Source: Rufibacter roseus (GTDB lineage: Bacteria; Bacteroidota; Bacteroidia; Cytophagales; Hymenobacteraceae). Taken from it: a DNA stretch of 64,000 bases. The translations under genes were made by a program, and so were the position numbers. Below, piece by piece: positions 33,898-43,004 of the stretch. The notes below the pieces were generated by a model that saw nothing but the letters and a program-made list of their open reading frames with translations, ran no database searches and had not been told where the DNA came from. Each line of letters starts with the position of its first letter. The first letter of the stretch is position 1. The DNA is taken from assembly GCF_001647285.1 (NCBI RefSeq), contig NZ_LRML01000018.1:1-64000 (forward strand). Direction: 5' to 3'.

Positions 33898-35346
33898 ATG
33901 GTGAAGTTTAAACAAATAACAGCTGCCCTACTTTTTTCTGCCATGGGTCTTTACAGCTGCATTAATTCCAACGGATCTAAAACTGCCCCCGTTGTGGCAG
34001 ACGAGGAGGTGCTTTCTGAGGAAGAGGCAGCCATTGCTAAAAACAACTACATTAACTACTGCGGTGGGTGTCATGGGCGGGAGCTGCAGACTTTCATTAA
34101 CCGCAACTGGCAGCACGGGAGCTCCAGAGAAAACTTATTTGAAGGCATCAAACACGGATATCCTAACCAGGGCATGCCGGCTTTCGCCAGCACCCTTTCT
34201 GATAAGGAAATAATTCAGCTGGTAACGTATATTCGCCAGGGCATTAAAAACCAAGAGAACAATGGCGCAGGCCAAGAGCAAAACAGTGGCAAAGTTTACC
34301 AGTCAGATGAGCTAAGCTTTAGGCTAGACACTGTAGTGACAGGCCTAAATATTGTTTGGGGAATGGCTTTCTTGCCTAACGGAGACATGCTGCTGACCGA
34401 GAAAAGTGGAAAACTGTACCGCTTCACCCAAAACAAGCAACTACAGCAAATAGAAGGCGCACCCGAAGTGCTGGACCAAGGACAGGGCGGAATGTTAGAT
34501 GTAGAGTTACATCCAGCATTTGCACAAAACAATGTGATTTACTTGTCTTATTCAGCAGTGAAAAGAGATGGAGGAACAACTCTTTCTACCACGGCCGTTA
34601 TGCGGGCGCGGCTGGAGGGAAATGCGCTGAAAGATCAAAAAGTAATCTTCGAAGGGCAGCCGTGGGAACGTACCCGACACCACTACGGCAGCCGCTTAGA
34701 ATTTGGCCCAGATGGATTTCTTTACGTGACCATGGGTGATAGAGGAGGCACCAAAACGAATCCACAGAACTTGGGCGTGTCAGCTGGTAAGGTTCACCGT
34801 ATCAAAGAAGACGGAAGCATTCCGGCAGACAATCCGTTTGTAAATCAGAGAGATGCCTTACCATCTATTTTTACCTATGGCAACCGCAATCCGCAGGGAA
34901 TGGCCCTGAACCCTGACACGAAAGAAATCTGGATAAACGAACACGGGCCTAAAGGGGGCGACGAAATCAATATTATCCAGAAAGGGCATAATTACGGGTG
35001 GGCTATTGTGACCCATGGCATAGACTACAATGGTTCTATCATTTCTGATCTAAAGCAGAAAGAAGGCGTAACCGATCCTGTAAAAATCTGGACACCGTCC
35101 ATAGCTCCCTCCGGAACGGCGTTTGTGACAGGTAACCGCTACAAGGGCTGGCAAGGAGACGCGTTGGTGGGCTCCTTAAGCTTCAGGTTTCTGAGCCGGG
35201 TAAAAGTAGACGGAAACAAAGTGACAGGGGAGGAAAGGCTGTTGCAAGACATAGGCCGTGTCCGTGACGTCAAAATGAGCCCTGATGGCTATATCTACAT
35301 CTCCGTAGAAAAAGTAGGCGTGCTGCGGCTGGTACCAGTTAATTAA
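33898..35346 (+). CDS. Cytochrome c - PQQ-type glucose/sorbosone dehydrogenase fusion lipoprotein
   Basis: A 482-aa lipoprotein (lipobox LYSC, Cys21). A class I cytochrome c domain spans about residues 42-112: heme site CGGCH at 55-59, probable axial Met in QGMPAF near 94. It is joined to a six-bladed beta-propeller of the soluble glucose/sorbosone dehydrogenase family (about 125-480; ITGLNIVWGMAFLPNGDMLLTEK-like start, FGPDGFLYVTMGDRGG, YGNRNPQGMALNPDTKEIW, WINEHGPKGGDEINI). Known members oxidise aldose sugars with PQQ. The fused heme would take the electrons in the periplasm. The substrate is unproven and no PQQ synthesis genes are in the window. Confidence 0.9.
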   Translation: MVKFKQITAALLFSAMGLYSCINSNGSKTAPVVADEEVLSEEEAAIAKNNYINYCGGCHGRELQTFINRNWQHGSSRENLFEGIKHGYPNQGMPAFASTLSDKEIIQLVTYIRQGIKNQENNGAGQEQNSGKVYQSDELSFRLDTVVTGLNIVWGMAFLPNGDMLLTEKSGKLYRFTQNKQLQQIEGAPEVLDQGQGGMLDVELHPAFAQNNVIYLSYSAVKRDGGTTLSTTAVMRARLEGNALKDQKVIFEGQPWERTRHHYGSRLEFGPDGFLYVTMGDRGGTKTNPQNLGVSAGKVHRIKEDGSIPADNPFVNQRDALPSIFTYGNRNPQGMALNPDTKEIWINEHGPKGGDEINIIQKGHNYGWAIVTHGIDYNGSIISDLKQKEGVTDPVKIWTPSIAPSGTAFVTGNRYKGWQGDALVGSLSFRFLSRVKVDGNKVTGEERLLQDIGRVRDVKMSPDGYIYISVEKVGVLRLVPVN

Positions 35347-35417
35347 TGAGTAATGATCAATGAGTAATGATTAATAACAAATACTTTAATCATTGTTCAT
35401 TACTCATTGGTCATTAA
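35343..35417. terminator. Long AT-rich inverted repeat between convergent genes
   Basis: AATGAGTAATGATCAATGAG repeats on the left pair with CATTGTTCATTACTCATTGG on the right. The left arm starts in the stop codon of the dehydrogenase gene. The right arm overlaps the last codons of the Rieske gene, so it probably ends both transcripts. Confidence 0.6.
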
Positions 35418-35726
35418 AAAGAGTCCGTCTTCTCTGGCTTCTAGGGGGTAGCGTTGGAGGGGCTTAGTTCTACCTTGGCATTCTTCACCGGTGGCTAAAT
35501 GGAAACGGTAGCTGTGCCAGGGGCAAACAATTTCGTTCAGGTAATTGGTGGTGCCGCGGCTCAGGGAATCACCTAAATGCGGACAGGCATTTTTTACGGC
35601 AAAGAGACCGGCGCTGGTGTGCGCAATACATATTTCCTGCCCGTTTACAACTAGGGCTGTTGCCTTGGTAAGAGGAATCTGCTGCTTGGCTGCCGCTTCA
35701 CTTTCAAAAATCTTGATCCACCCCAT
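35400..35726 (-). CDS. Rieske 2Fe-2S ferredoxin-type protein
   Basis: A 108-aa soluble Rieske protein with ligand pairs CPH (Cys48, His50) and CPWH (Cys68, His71), 17 residues between the two Cys-x-His motifs. Lack of a signal peptide or membrane span indicates a cytoplasmic ferredoxin, as in non-heme oxygenase or nitrite-reductase small-subunit relatives, rather than a bc1 component. The partner oxygenase is not in the window. It is convergent with the sugar-dehydrogenase gene. Confidence 0.92.
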   Translation of the reverse strand: MGWIKIFESEAAAKQQIPLTKATALVVNGQEICIAHTSAGLFAVKNACPHLGDSLSRGTTNYLNEIVCPWHSYRFHLATGEECQGRTKPLQRYPLEAREDGLFLMTNE

Positions 35727-35734
35727 AGTTTGGT

Positions 35735-35774
35735 CTGTTTTAGCTTCAATTTCTGAAAAACAGCGCTAAAACGG
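35735..35774. repeat. Dispersed intergenic palindrome, copy 9
   Basis: CTGTTTTAGCTTCAATTTCT and GAAAAACAGCGCTAAAACGG. It lies between the Rieske gene start and the terminator of the first tandem small-RNA copy. Confidence 0.7.
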
Positions 35775-35786
35775 AAACTCTTATAA

Positions 35787-35946
35787 ATGAAAAAGCCCGG
35801 AATCTTCCGGGCCCCTTACACCAAACTAACAAACAAAATTTTTATTAAACCTAAATTCTATGAAGAGCCGGTTTACCAGGCCAGCTAATCTGTCTTCAGG
35901 GAACAATCGCTCGAAGAGGGATTCGGGCGGCTGCTGTCCTGATTGC
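35787..35946 (-). ncRNA. Candidate structured small RNA or micro-gene, tandem copy 1
   Basis: On the minus strand a promoter-like CATCTTTG (35951-35958; TTG about 20 nt further upstream) precedes about 155 nt that end in a strong terminator (GCCCGGAAGATTCCGGGC then TTTTT, 35790-35812). Two hairpins occur: AATCCCTC/GAGCGATT (35905-35923) and AGCTGG/CCGGCT (35866-35886). A second copy 440 nt away conserves them with compensatory changes, and a U-G pair fits only this strand. A 74-codon frame (35826-36050) also overlaps the region; its ACIFVSQ and QPPESLFERL segments are conserved in copy 2 with synonymous-type changes, so a peptide cannot be excluded. Family not recognised. Confidence 0.5.
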
Positions 35947-36226
35947 GATACAAAGATGCAGGCCTTTCTTCCGGAAGCCAACAACAATAAGATTAAGCAG
36001 GCCTTTTTCTGACTGAACTGAGAAAAAGCCGGAGTGAACCGGTACACCAAGTACCTTAACTTTACTTTTACGCGACCGAATCGGGTTATGATGTACTGGT
36101 GCTCGTCTCTTCAGACATAAACTCTTTTGGTATGCATTGTTCTACAGTAGGTACAGAGCAATGCCTACCAATTCAAAAAGTAAGTAAGGTTCAAAGCGGT
36201 TGAGGGAAGTACAGAAAAGACTGAAA

Positions 36227-36379
36227 ATGAAAAAGCCCGGAATCTTCCGGGCCCCTTACACCAAACTAACAAACAAAACTTTTATTAAACCTTAATGAAG
36301 TGCTGGGTTACCAAGCCAGCATTTCTGCTTTTACAGCAATCGCTCAAAGAGTGATTCAGGCGGCTGCCGTTGTAATTGC
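36227..36379 (-). ncRNA. Candidate structured small RNA or micro-gene, tandem copy 2
   Basis: Second unit of the tandem locus. It has the same promoter-like CATCTTTG (36384-36391), hairpins AATCACTC/GAGCGATT (36338-36356) and TGCTGG/CCAGCA (36301-36321), and an identical terminator (36230-36252). The last 66 nt match copy 1 at 65 positions, while the middle has diverged. In copy 2 the conserved peptide frame has no ATG upstream and stops after ESLFERLL, which favours an RNA or a non-ATG start. A conserved block CAGTCAGAAAAAGGCCTGCT lies upstream of the promoter in both copies. Confidence 0.5.
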
Positions 36380-36543
36380 GATACAAAGATGCAGGCATTC
36401 TTTTCTAGGCTCAACCTGATTAAGACTAAGCAGGCCTTTTTCTGACTGAAGTGAGATTTTGAGGGAGTGAAGCGGATTGTAAATACCTGTGTTGCCTTAT
36501 TTATGGCTGAAGTAGGTAAGGACGATCATCAGCTCAACAGGCA

Positions 36544-36608
36544 AAAAAATAGCTTAAAAGTAATCAGATGCCAGAGCGCAAGCGGATAGCTAAGATTACT
36601 TTTAAGCT
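36544..36608 (-). terminator. Inverted repeat downstream of the cupin gene
   Basis: A perfect 15-bp repeat AGCTTAAAAGTAATC / GATTACTTTTAAGCT with a 28-nt loop that itself holds a small GC hairpin. A T-run (TTTTTTT) follows on the minus strand, about 80 nt beyond the cupin stop codon. Confidence 0.7.
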
Positions 36609-36686
36609 TAAGTAGAGTGTGAATGTTTCTGTTTTTACGGGGGTAAAACCCTAAGGTTTAAGCTTCTCCGAAAAAAAATCAAAAAA

Positions 36687-37073
36687 TTAGTTTTTGGCAA
36701 CTGAGGGCTCTAAAACTACAATTTTGAATGTTTTGTCACCGGTGTTCCAGTTTTTGAAATGGGTAAGGTCCATCCAAAGTCTGTCGCCGGTTTTCACACT
36801 CACTTCTTTCACGCTACCGTCCGGAGTTACCATTTTCAAGGTTCCGTCAGAGGCGGCGTAGGCTTCTTGCTCTGGGTTAGAGTGGTAATCCAAGAATTCA
36901 CCTGGGGCTAACTCTAAAGACAGAATACGCACATTTTCAGTTTTCACAACCTGATGAAATACTTTGGTAGTGCGGGTGGTTGGTCCGTTTGCTGCACCGT
37001 TAGAAGCAAAAGAGGGGGCCACGTTCAACATGAAACAGATGGCAACTAAAGCGGAGGTAAAACGAGTTTTCAT
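36687..37073 (-). CDS. Exported single-domain cupin protein
   Basis: A 128-aa protein with a signal peptide of about 23 residues (to SFAS). The mature part is a small cupin barrel (VRILSLELAPGEFLDYHSNPEQEAYAASDGTLK, then GSVKEVSVKTGDRLWMDLTHFKNW). A His in the first motif and His in the second could bind a metal, though the metal set is incomplete compared with classic cupins. No enzymatic role is evident. It has its own terminator. Confidence 0.82.
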   Translation of the reverse strand: MKTRFTSALVAICFMLNVAPSFASNGAANGPTTRTTKVFHQVVKTENVRILSLELAPGEFLDYHSNPEQEAYAASDGTLKMVTPDGSVKEVSVKTGDRLWMDLTHFKNWNTGDKTFKIVVLEPSVAKN

Positions 37074-37644
37074 AGTAATGTATAGTATGTTTTAATTTTT
37101 GATTTTAGAAGCCTGACTCACACCGTTGGAGTAGCGCTTTTGATTATATAGATGCAAATGTCGGGAAAACGTTGCTTTCCAAATAGTTAAAAAAAAGTTA
37201 ACGGCCTTAATTGAGGATGAAGCCGTACAAAGTGATGATGAGACGGACTTTTTTAAGGATGAAGAGGACACTGTTTTTCTGCTGTTTTTCAGAAAACAGG
37301 CCCAAACCACAAAAAGGCAGAGCGAAAGAGGTGATTCTTTGAAAATGAGAAACTTACTCAGGCAAGGGTGGAAGTATAGGCATGTTGGGCAAAGACGGTC
37401 GTAGGGACAGGTCGTGACCTATTCGTTATGGTTGCCAACGGTAATAAAATAAATCGTAGATCGGCTAGCGGAACCATTCCTTTTCATCCCATGGAAGGAG
37501 TTTGTCTTTTGCGAGAAATAGGATGCACAGAGGCTAGCTGCTTTCCTCTGGCTTCAGATTGAGGAAGAAGCAAGTAAGTCATGAAAGCCTAAGATTTCAG
37601 AACTGAAAGGTTTATTGAAATGAGCGTACATAAACAAGCTAAGT
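37074..37644. other. Intergenic region between cupin gene and priA
   Basis: About 570 bp without a convincing gene. It contains one dispersed palindrome (37271-37308) and, further on, the short palindrome AGGTCGTGACCT (37409-37420) inside GTAGGGACAGGTCGTGACCT, which looks like a degenerate repeat unit. A 72-codon minus-strand frame (37092-37310) is Ser/Lys-rich with no features and was not called. Confidence 0.4.
37271..37308. repeat. Dispersed intergenic palindrome, copy 10
   Basis: TGTTTTTCTGCTGTTTTTC and AGAAAACAGGCCCAAACC; the core is well kept and the outer arms are degenerate. Confidence 0.6.
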
Positions 37645-40179
37645 TTACGCTGGGTCAACATCAATGGCTACGCGCAGGTTCTTGAAATCTTTGCTTTGGA
37701 GGAGATGGAATACGGCTTCCTGTATCTGATTTTTTGAGAAGCGAAGGCGGCCTCCGTCTCGGTCAAGTTTTACGTGTACTTCCTGCAGGAAAAGATTCCT
37801 GATTTTGAAAATATGCGGCGGTTCGGGGCCAAGAATACCAGTGCGGCCCAGGCGGTCGGTTAGGTCTTTGGCTAAGGCAATGGCGGCTGCCTCACAAGGC
37901 TTGGCCTCTGGGTGCTTAACTGTAATTTTAATGATGCGCACAAACGGAGGGTAACGGAACTTCTGCCGTTCAGCAATTTCCTGCTCGTACAGCCCCAGAT
38001 AGTTATTCTCTATCACGCGCTCAAAAATAGTTTGGTTAGGGTTGGCAGTCTGTATAATTACTTTGCCCGGCTTTCCTTTTCGGCCGGCCCGGCCACTGAC
38101 TTGTACAAACAGCTGGTACGCCCGCTCATGGGCCCTGTAGTCCGGGAAGTGAATAATGCTGTCGGCGCTTAAGATGCCTACCAGACTCACATGTTCAAAA
38201 TCAAGTCCTTTGGTCACCATTTGGGTACCCACCAAAATATTAGTGCGCTGTTGCTCAAAGTCCTCAATAATCTGCTGATGGCTGTTCTTGCGTTTAGTGG
38301 TGTCCAGATCCATGCGCTGTATGCGGGCCTCCGGCAAGAGCAGTTTTAATTCATCTTCAATTTTTTCAGTGCCGAAGCCCACCGTTTTAAGCATGGTAGA
38401 ACCACAGGCAGGGCATTCATTGGGCTTGCGCTCATGGTAGCCGCAATAGTGACACCTTAATTCATTAGAGAACTTGTGGTAAGAAAGGCTCACGGCACAG
38501 TTACGGCACTTAGGAATCCAGGCGCAGTCGTTGCAGTCAATAAAAGGGGAGTAGCCACGGCGGTTCTGGAACAGAATGACCTGTTCTTTGCGGTGCAGGG
38601 TGTCTTCCATGTCATGCACCAGTTTCTGCGAGAAGTGGCTGAGCATGTTTTTGCGGAGGCTTTCGCGGCGTATGTCTACCAGTTCAATTTCAGGCAAAAC
38701 AGCTTCTCCGTAGCGCACGTGCAAATTAACCAGACCCCATCGGCCGGTTTGGCAGTGGTAATATGTCTCTACTGAGGGCGTGGCGGAACCTAATAGTGTT
38801 TTTGCCCCATGAAAATGAGCCATCATGAGCGCAACTTCTCGGGCGTTGTAGCGGGGGGCGGGCTCGTGTTGCTTGTAAGAGGGCTCGTGTTCTTCGTCTA
38901 CTACAAGAAGGGAGAGCGAATGAAATGGCAGAAACACGGAAGAGCGCACCCCAACGATCACCTGAAACCTACCAGATAGAATCCCATTCCAGACTTCTAC
39001 CCGCTCATTGTCGGAGAATTTGGAGTGGTATACCCCCAAACGGTCTTGGAAAACCCGTTTCAGGCGGGTCACTATTTGAGCGGTAAGGGCAATTTCTGGC
39101 AAAAGGTACAATACCTGACCACCTGCGTCTACAGCTTTCTGAATTAGGTCAATATACACCTCTGTTTTACCGCTGCCGGTAATACCGTGCAACAGCACCG
39201 TGTCTTTGCTGTTAAAGTGATCTAAAACTTCATCTCGGGCGCTTGCCTGGTCAGGTGAAAGTTCCGAGGCAAGATAGGGGCCACGGCCTTCCGCTACCGG
39301 AAAGCGGCTCACCACCACATCAAACTGCTCCAGTACGCCGTTTTTGATAAGCGTATTAATGGCCGAAAGTGACAGGTGGGGGTTAGAGGTGAGCAGGTTC
39401 TTTTCTACGCCATGCTCGTTCAACGCCATATCTTGCAGCAAGGGGTTTAGCTGCACGTATTTCAGGAGTACATCTAACTGCTTGGCTTTAGTGGCCAGTT
39501 GATTAAACAATTCCTCTAGAGTCGCTTCGTCGGTGGTGAAGGCAGGGGCTAAGCGCACCTTCTTCACTACTTTAGGGGCATATTTCTCTGCTATTTCCTC
39601 ATATATAATGATAACTTCCTTGAGGAGTAGGGATTTGATGATTTTATGGAAGCTGGTGAGCTGCAGCAGCTGACCAGCTTCGGTAAATGTTAGGTGGGGC
39701 TTTTGCCGCAGCGCGAACAGAATCTTCTCCTCGTGAGCGGTAAGTGGCCACTCATTCGTTTCTTCGCTAAACTGAGGGTGGAGCTGAATTTTAGACTCGC
39801 TGCTGAGCTTTAAGGCGGCAGGCAGGGCAGCGTTAATCACCTCGCCCAAGGTGCACATATAGTACTCGGCTATCCAACTGAATAGTTTTAGCTGAGGTCC
39901 GGTGACAACGGGTTTCTCATCTATTACCTCCAGAATGTATTTCGCTTGGTAATCAGTAGGCGCTTGCTCGTGTACACGCGCCACCACACAACTCAATACT
40001 TTCTTCGTTCCGAACTGTACCAGTACCCGAGCCCCTACCAGTACGTCGTCGCTCATTTCAAGCGGAATGCGGTACGTGAAAAGCTTGGGTAGGGGCAAAG
40101 GCAAAATGACGTCCGCGAACAGGGTTACCCGTTCAGGGACGTCATCAGCGGGGATATGAAATTCTAGTTCGGGTGTCAA
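37645..40179 (-). CDS. priA: Primosomal protein N' (PriA), replication-restart helicase
   Basis: An 844-aa cytoplasmic DNA helicase that reloads the replisome at stalled forks. An N-terminal 3'-DNA-binding and winged-helix region is followed by helicase motif I GITGSGKT (332-339), the DEEH box (about 428-431), GSATPS (464-469), eight zinc Cys (549, 552, 558, 561, 576, 579, 589, 592), motifs V-VI (GTQMVTKGLDFEHV, QVSGRAGRKGKPG) and a C-terminal domain. The start is a TTG at 40179, with no in-frame ATG until residue 42, so it is the most upstream plausible start. A palindrome of the dispersed family lies 8 nt upstream. Confidence 0.96.
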   Translation of the reverse strand: MTPELEFHIPADDVPERVTLFADVILPLPLPKLFTYRIPLEMSDDVLVGARVLVQFGTKKVLSCVVARVHEQAPTDYQAKYILEVIDEKPVVTGPQLKLFSWIAEYYMCTLGEVINAALPAALKLSSESKIQLHPQFSEETNEWPLTAHEEKILFALRQKPHLTFTEAGQLLQLTSFHKIIKSLLLKEVIIIYEEIAEKYAPKVVKKVRLAPAFTTDEATLEELFNQLATKAKQLDVLLKYVQLNPLLQDMALNEHGVEKNLLTSNPHLSLSAINTLIKNGVLEQFDVVVSRFPVAEGRGPYLASELSPDQASARDEVLDHFNSKDTVLLHGITGSGKTEVYIDLIQKAVDAGGQVLYLLPEIALTAQIVTRLKRVFQDRLGVYHSKFSDNERVEVWNGILSGRFQVIVGVRSSVFLPFHSLSLLVVDEEHEPSYKQHEPAPRYNAREVALMMAHFHGAKTLLGSATPSVETYYHCQTGRWGLVNLHVRYGEAVLPEIELVDIRRESLRKNMLSHFSQKLVHDMEDTLHRKEQVILFQNRRGYSPFIDCNDCAWIPKCRNCAVSLSYHKFSNELRCHYCGYHERKPNECPACGSTMLKTVGFGTEKIEDELKLLLPEARIQRMDLDTTKRKNSHQQIIEDFEQQRTNILVGTQMVTKGLDFEHVSLVGILSADSIIHFPDYRAHERAYQLFVQVSGRAGRKGKPGKVIIQTANPNQTIFERVIENNYLGLYEQEIAERQKFRYPPFVRIIKITVKHPEAKPCEAAAIALAKDLTDRLGRTGILGPEPPHIFKIRNLFLQEVHVKLDRDGGRLRFSKNQIQEAVFHLLQSKDFKNLRVAIDVDPA

Positions 40180-40187
40180 AGCGGGTA

Positions 40188-40222
40188 GTTTAGGCCAAAG
40201 TTCGGAAAAACAGGCCGTAAAC
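40188..40222. repeat. Dispersed intergenic palindrome, copy 11
   Basis: GTTTAGGCCAAAGTTCGG and GAAAAACAGGCCGTAAAC. It is squeezed between the stop codon of the 152-aa gene (11 nt away) and the priA start. Confidence 0.65.
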
Positions 40223-40233
40223 GGAAGCTTTGC

Positions 40234-40692
40234 TTAGTCCACTTTGAAATCTTCTACCAGAAGGGCCTTCTTGGCTTTGTCTTGTTGTGTTGGAGTTTGA
40301 AGCACCGTGGTGTAAAGCAATACAGGCTCATTTTTGCGAAGCTCTAACTGAAGCTGCTCAATAAGGTCTGTCTGCACCGGTAACCAAAACTCCTGGCTGT
40401 TGTATTTAAACAGAAGCTCATATTTATAAGCTTTCAAATCTTTCTTCTCCATTCCTATAGCTTGCATCAGCTCCAGGTTTTCAGAGGATAGCTTACGGAA
40501 CTGGCCATCATAGACCATTGATAACCGGAAGCCTTCGGCGCTAGGGGCAGAGGGCGTAGCGTTTACAATTGATTCAACGGTAGTTACGGGGTGAGTTTTG
40601 TCTAAACGTTCCCAATAGTTACTTCCGTTCTGAGCGAAGCTGGTTGCAGCAAAGGCTAACCATACTACACTTGCCAAAAAAATCTTTTTCAC
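40234..40692 (-). CDS. Exported protein of unknown function
   Basis: A 152-aa protein with a clear signal peptide (KKIFLASVVWLAFAATSFAQ, start codon GTG). The mature ~131 residues are mixed alpha/beta with no Cys, no repeats and no recognised domain. It is probably periplasmic. It is followed by priA on the same strand 54 nt later, separated by a palindrome that could end the transcript. It is probably real because the signal peptide and codon use are normal. Confidence 0.75.
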   Translation of the reverse strand: MKKIFLASVVWLAFAATSFAQNGSNYWERLDKTHPVTTVESIVNATPSAPSAEGFRLSMVYDGQFRKLSSENLELMQAIGMEKKDLKAYKYELLFKYNSQEFWLPVQTDLIEQLQLELRKNEPVLLYTTVLQTPTQQDKAKKALLVEDFKVD

Positions 40693-40900
40693 TTTCTAAA
40701 GGGTTTAGTTGATATGTTTAACAGGTAAAGCCGCTTTTCTAGCGAGTAGTTCCTATTATTCGTCGAATATCCGAACTATAATTTTAAAGTGCAATAGCTT
40801 AATTTTGAGCTTTTTTTATAAAACCCTTTATATAAGCGTTTAGTAAGGATTCTTTTTTAAAAGTGATATCAGATTCTTTTTATAATTATAAACTTTTTTT

Positions 40901-42937
40901 TTACAAGTTCTGTAGCTGAGCTATCGCCTCTGAAACAGAATGCACCGGAAGCTGACAGGTTTTATTCTGACAAACATAAATAGTGGTTTGTCCGGCGGTG
41001 GTAGAACGCTCTTCTAACAAAGGAATAACAGGGTCTTCAGGTGATTCTTTGCTACCAGCTAACAAGACGTTAGGTAGGTAGTGCTGCTGTAACAGTTCTC
41101 TAAACTCATGCACCCGCGGACCAACTATCACCACTTCAGCAGAAGACTTTAGTTTCAGGTAGTAAAGTGAAGCCCAGTTGCCTAAATGAGAAGGTTGCTG
41201 CACCACCAGATCTCTTACCTTTGAAAGCATTTTCTCTGACAGCTGGGTGTAGTCCGCTTTGTCGAAATACAAGCCTAGGTAATGCAGGTTGTGGGCCATG
41301 ACAGAATTAGAAGCTGGCAGCACGTTATCCAGGATTTCCTTTTTGCGGGTTATGAGCTGCTCACCGCGGGCACTGGTGAAGAAGAAAAGATCCTCGGCAG
41401 GGTCAAAGAAATGTTGGAGCGTATGGTGTGTCAGTCTCTTAGCCACCGTAAGCCATTTCTCATCAAAGTTGGCTTGGTACATGCCAATGAAAGCTTGTAT
41501 GAGCAAGGCATAATCTTCCAGAAAAGCGTCAATGGTTGCTTTGCCCTCTTTAAAATTGCGGTACAGCTGATCATTGACGTAAAGGTTCTTCAGCAAGAAC
41601 TCAGCATTGGTGCAGGCCAGCTTCAGTAAATTAGGATCTCCGAAAGCACTGTAGGCGTCAGTAAGTCCCTTTAACAGAAGGGCATTCCAGGACGTAAGGA
41701 TTTTGTCGTCTAAACCAGGACGGTTACGTTGGCCTCGGGCTAAAAGTAAGGTGTCTTTCCAGTTTTGCACGTGCTCCTGTAGCTCTTCTAAGCTAAGTCC
41801 TTGGTCAGCGGCAAAAGCTATGTCTGTCTGGCGGCGGTGCAAAATGTTTAAGCCATGCTCCCAGTTTCCCTCTGTTGAGGTGTTGTAATACTTACTGGCC
41901 AAACTAGCTTCTTTGCCTAAGTGCTGCTCTATTTCAGCTTGGGTCCAAACGTAAAATTTGCCTTCTACACCTTCACTATCTGCGTCTAGGGCAGAATAGA
42001 AGCCACCTTCGGGGCTGGTGAGTTCACGCTCTACAAAAGCTACAGTTTCCAGCACCACTTGCTTGTACAGCTCATTGCGAGTGACTTGGTAGGCTTCAGA
42101 GTACAGGCTGATCAGTTGACCGTTGTCATACAGCATCTTCTCAAAGTGGGGCACAAGCCAAGCTTCATCAGTTGAGTAGCGGGCAAAGCCTCCGCCTACC
42201 TGGTCATAAATGCCGCCCAAAGCCATTTCTTGCAGGGTAAGATTCAGTTGTTCTAGTGCCGATGGTTTTTGGCTGTGGTGGTAATATTTGAGCAGAAAAG
42301 ACCAGATGCTGGGCATGGGGAACTTTGGAGCATGGGCTGTGCCGCCGCGTTCAGTGTCAAATTTCGTTTGCAGGGCTTGAAACATCTGCTCAAAAGCCAC
42401 TGAGTTAAAATCTGCATTGGCTTGCGTTAGACCATATTTAGCCAATTCGCTCTGGTTGAGGTGCGCCAGGAATTGGTCAGCAGATTGATCTAGCTCCTGC
42501 CGGTTGGTTTGGTATGCGTTGGCAATGCTTTGCAGTAGTTGAATCCAGTTTTGAGGCGGGAAGTACGTGCCACCATAAAATGGTTTGGCGTCAGAATTCA
42601 GAAAAACATTAAGTGGCCACCCGCCTTGCAAACCCATGGCATGGAGGGCATCCATGTAAATCTGATCTACATCGGGCCGCTCTTCACGGTCTACCTTGAT
42701 GCAGACAAAGTGCTCATTCATTATCTGGGCAATCTCTTCCTGTTCAAAACACTGATGCTCCATTACGTGGCACCAATGGCAGGCCGCATACCCAATGCTT
42801 ACCAGAATAGGCTTCTGTTCTTGCTTTGCCTTTTGCAGCGCCTCTTGCCCCCACGGATACCAATCTACCGGGTTGTAGGCATGTTGCAACAGATAAGGAC
42901 TAGACTCTTGCAGTAAGCGGTTGGGCTTTTTTTCCAT
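40901..42937 (-). CDS. Thioredoxin-like DUF255 (YyaL/SPATA20) family protein
   Basis: A 678-aa cytoplasmic protein. The N-terminal DUF255 thioredoxin-like domain carries the hallmark [19 protein letters not shown] and CHWCHVM (Cys53, Cys56), followed by [13 protein letters not shown]. An (alpha/alpha)6 barrel related to glycoside-hydrolase/epimerase folds fills about 190-560. The length matches the family (about 670-700 aa). The biochemical role is not established. The two Cys suggest redox or metal function. Confidence 0.93.
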   Translation of the reverse strand: MEKKPNRLLQESSPYLLQHAYNPVDWYPWGQEALQKAKQEQKPILVSIGYAACHWCHVMEHQCFEQEEIAQIMNEHFVCIKVDREERPDVDQIYMDALHAMGLQGGWPLNVFLNSDAKPFYGGTYFPPQNWIQLLQSIANAYQTNRQELDQSADQFLAHLNQSELAKYGLTQANADFNSVAFEQMFQALQTKFDTERGGTAHAPKFPMPSIWSFLLKYYHHSQKPSALEQLNLTLQEMALGGIYDQVGGGFARYSTDEAWLVPHFEKMLYDNGQLISLYSEAYQVTRNELYKQVVLETVAFVERELTSPEGGFYSALDADSEGVEGKFYVWTQAEIEQHLGKEASLASKYYNTSTEGNWEHGLNILHRRQTDIAFAADQGLSLEELQEHVQNWKDTLLLARGQRNRPGLDDKILTSWNALLLKGLTDAYSAFGDPNLLKLACTNAEFLLKNLYVNDQLYRNFKEGKATIDAFLEDYALLIQAFIGMYQANFDEKWLTVAKRLTHHTLQHFFDPAEDLFFFTSARGEQLITRKKEILDNVLPASNSVMAHNLHYLGLYFDKADYTQLSEKMLSKVRDLVVQQPSHLGNWASLYYLKLKSSAEVVIVGPRVHEFRELLQQHYLPNVLLAGSKESPEDPVIPLLEERSTTAGQTTIYVCQNKTCQLPVHSVSEAIAQLQNL

Positions 42938-42963
42938 GTTTTGTTTAGTAAGGCGGTAGCGGT

Positions 42964-42999
42964 GTTTTGGGCCTGTTTTTTAGAAATTAGCCTGAAAAC
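42964..42999. repeat. Dispersed intergenic palindrome, copy 12
   Basis: GTTTTGGGCCTGTTTTTTAG and AATTAGCCTGAAAAC. It begins 5 nt beyond the GSCFA stop codon on the minus strand, in a position fit for termination. Confidence 0.65.
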
Positions 43000-43004
43000 G
43001 AGCT

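Noticed and set aside
35400-35726. Rieske subunit of a bc1 complex
   Set aside because: No signal peptide or membrane anchor and no cytochrome b gene nearby. ACIII replaces bc1 here.
35826-36050. 74-codon frame over small-RNA copy 1 as a firm protein call
   Set aside because: The matching frame in copy 2 lacks an ATG and stops early, while the hairpins and terminator are better conserved. It is kept only as an alternative in the ncRNA entries.
37092-37310. 72-codon minus-strand frame between the cupin gene and priA
   Set aside because: Ser/Lys-rich translation with no domain or signal peptide, and it overlaps a dispersed palindrome. It looks like chance.
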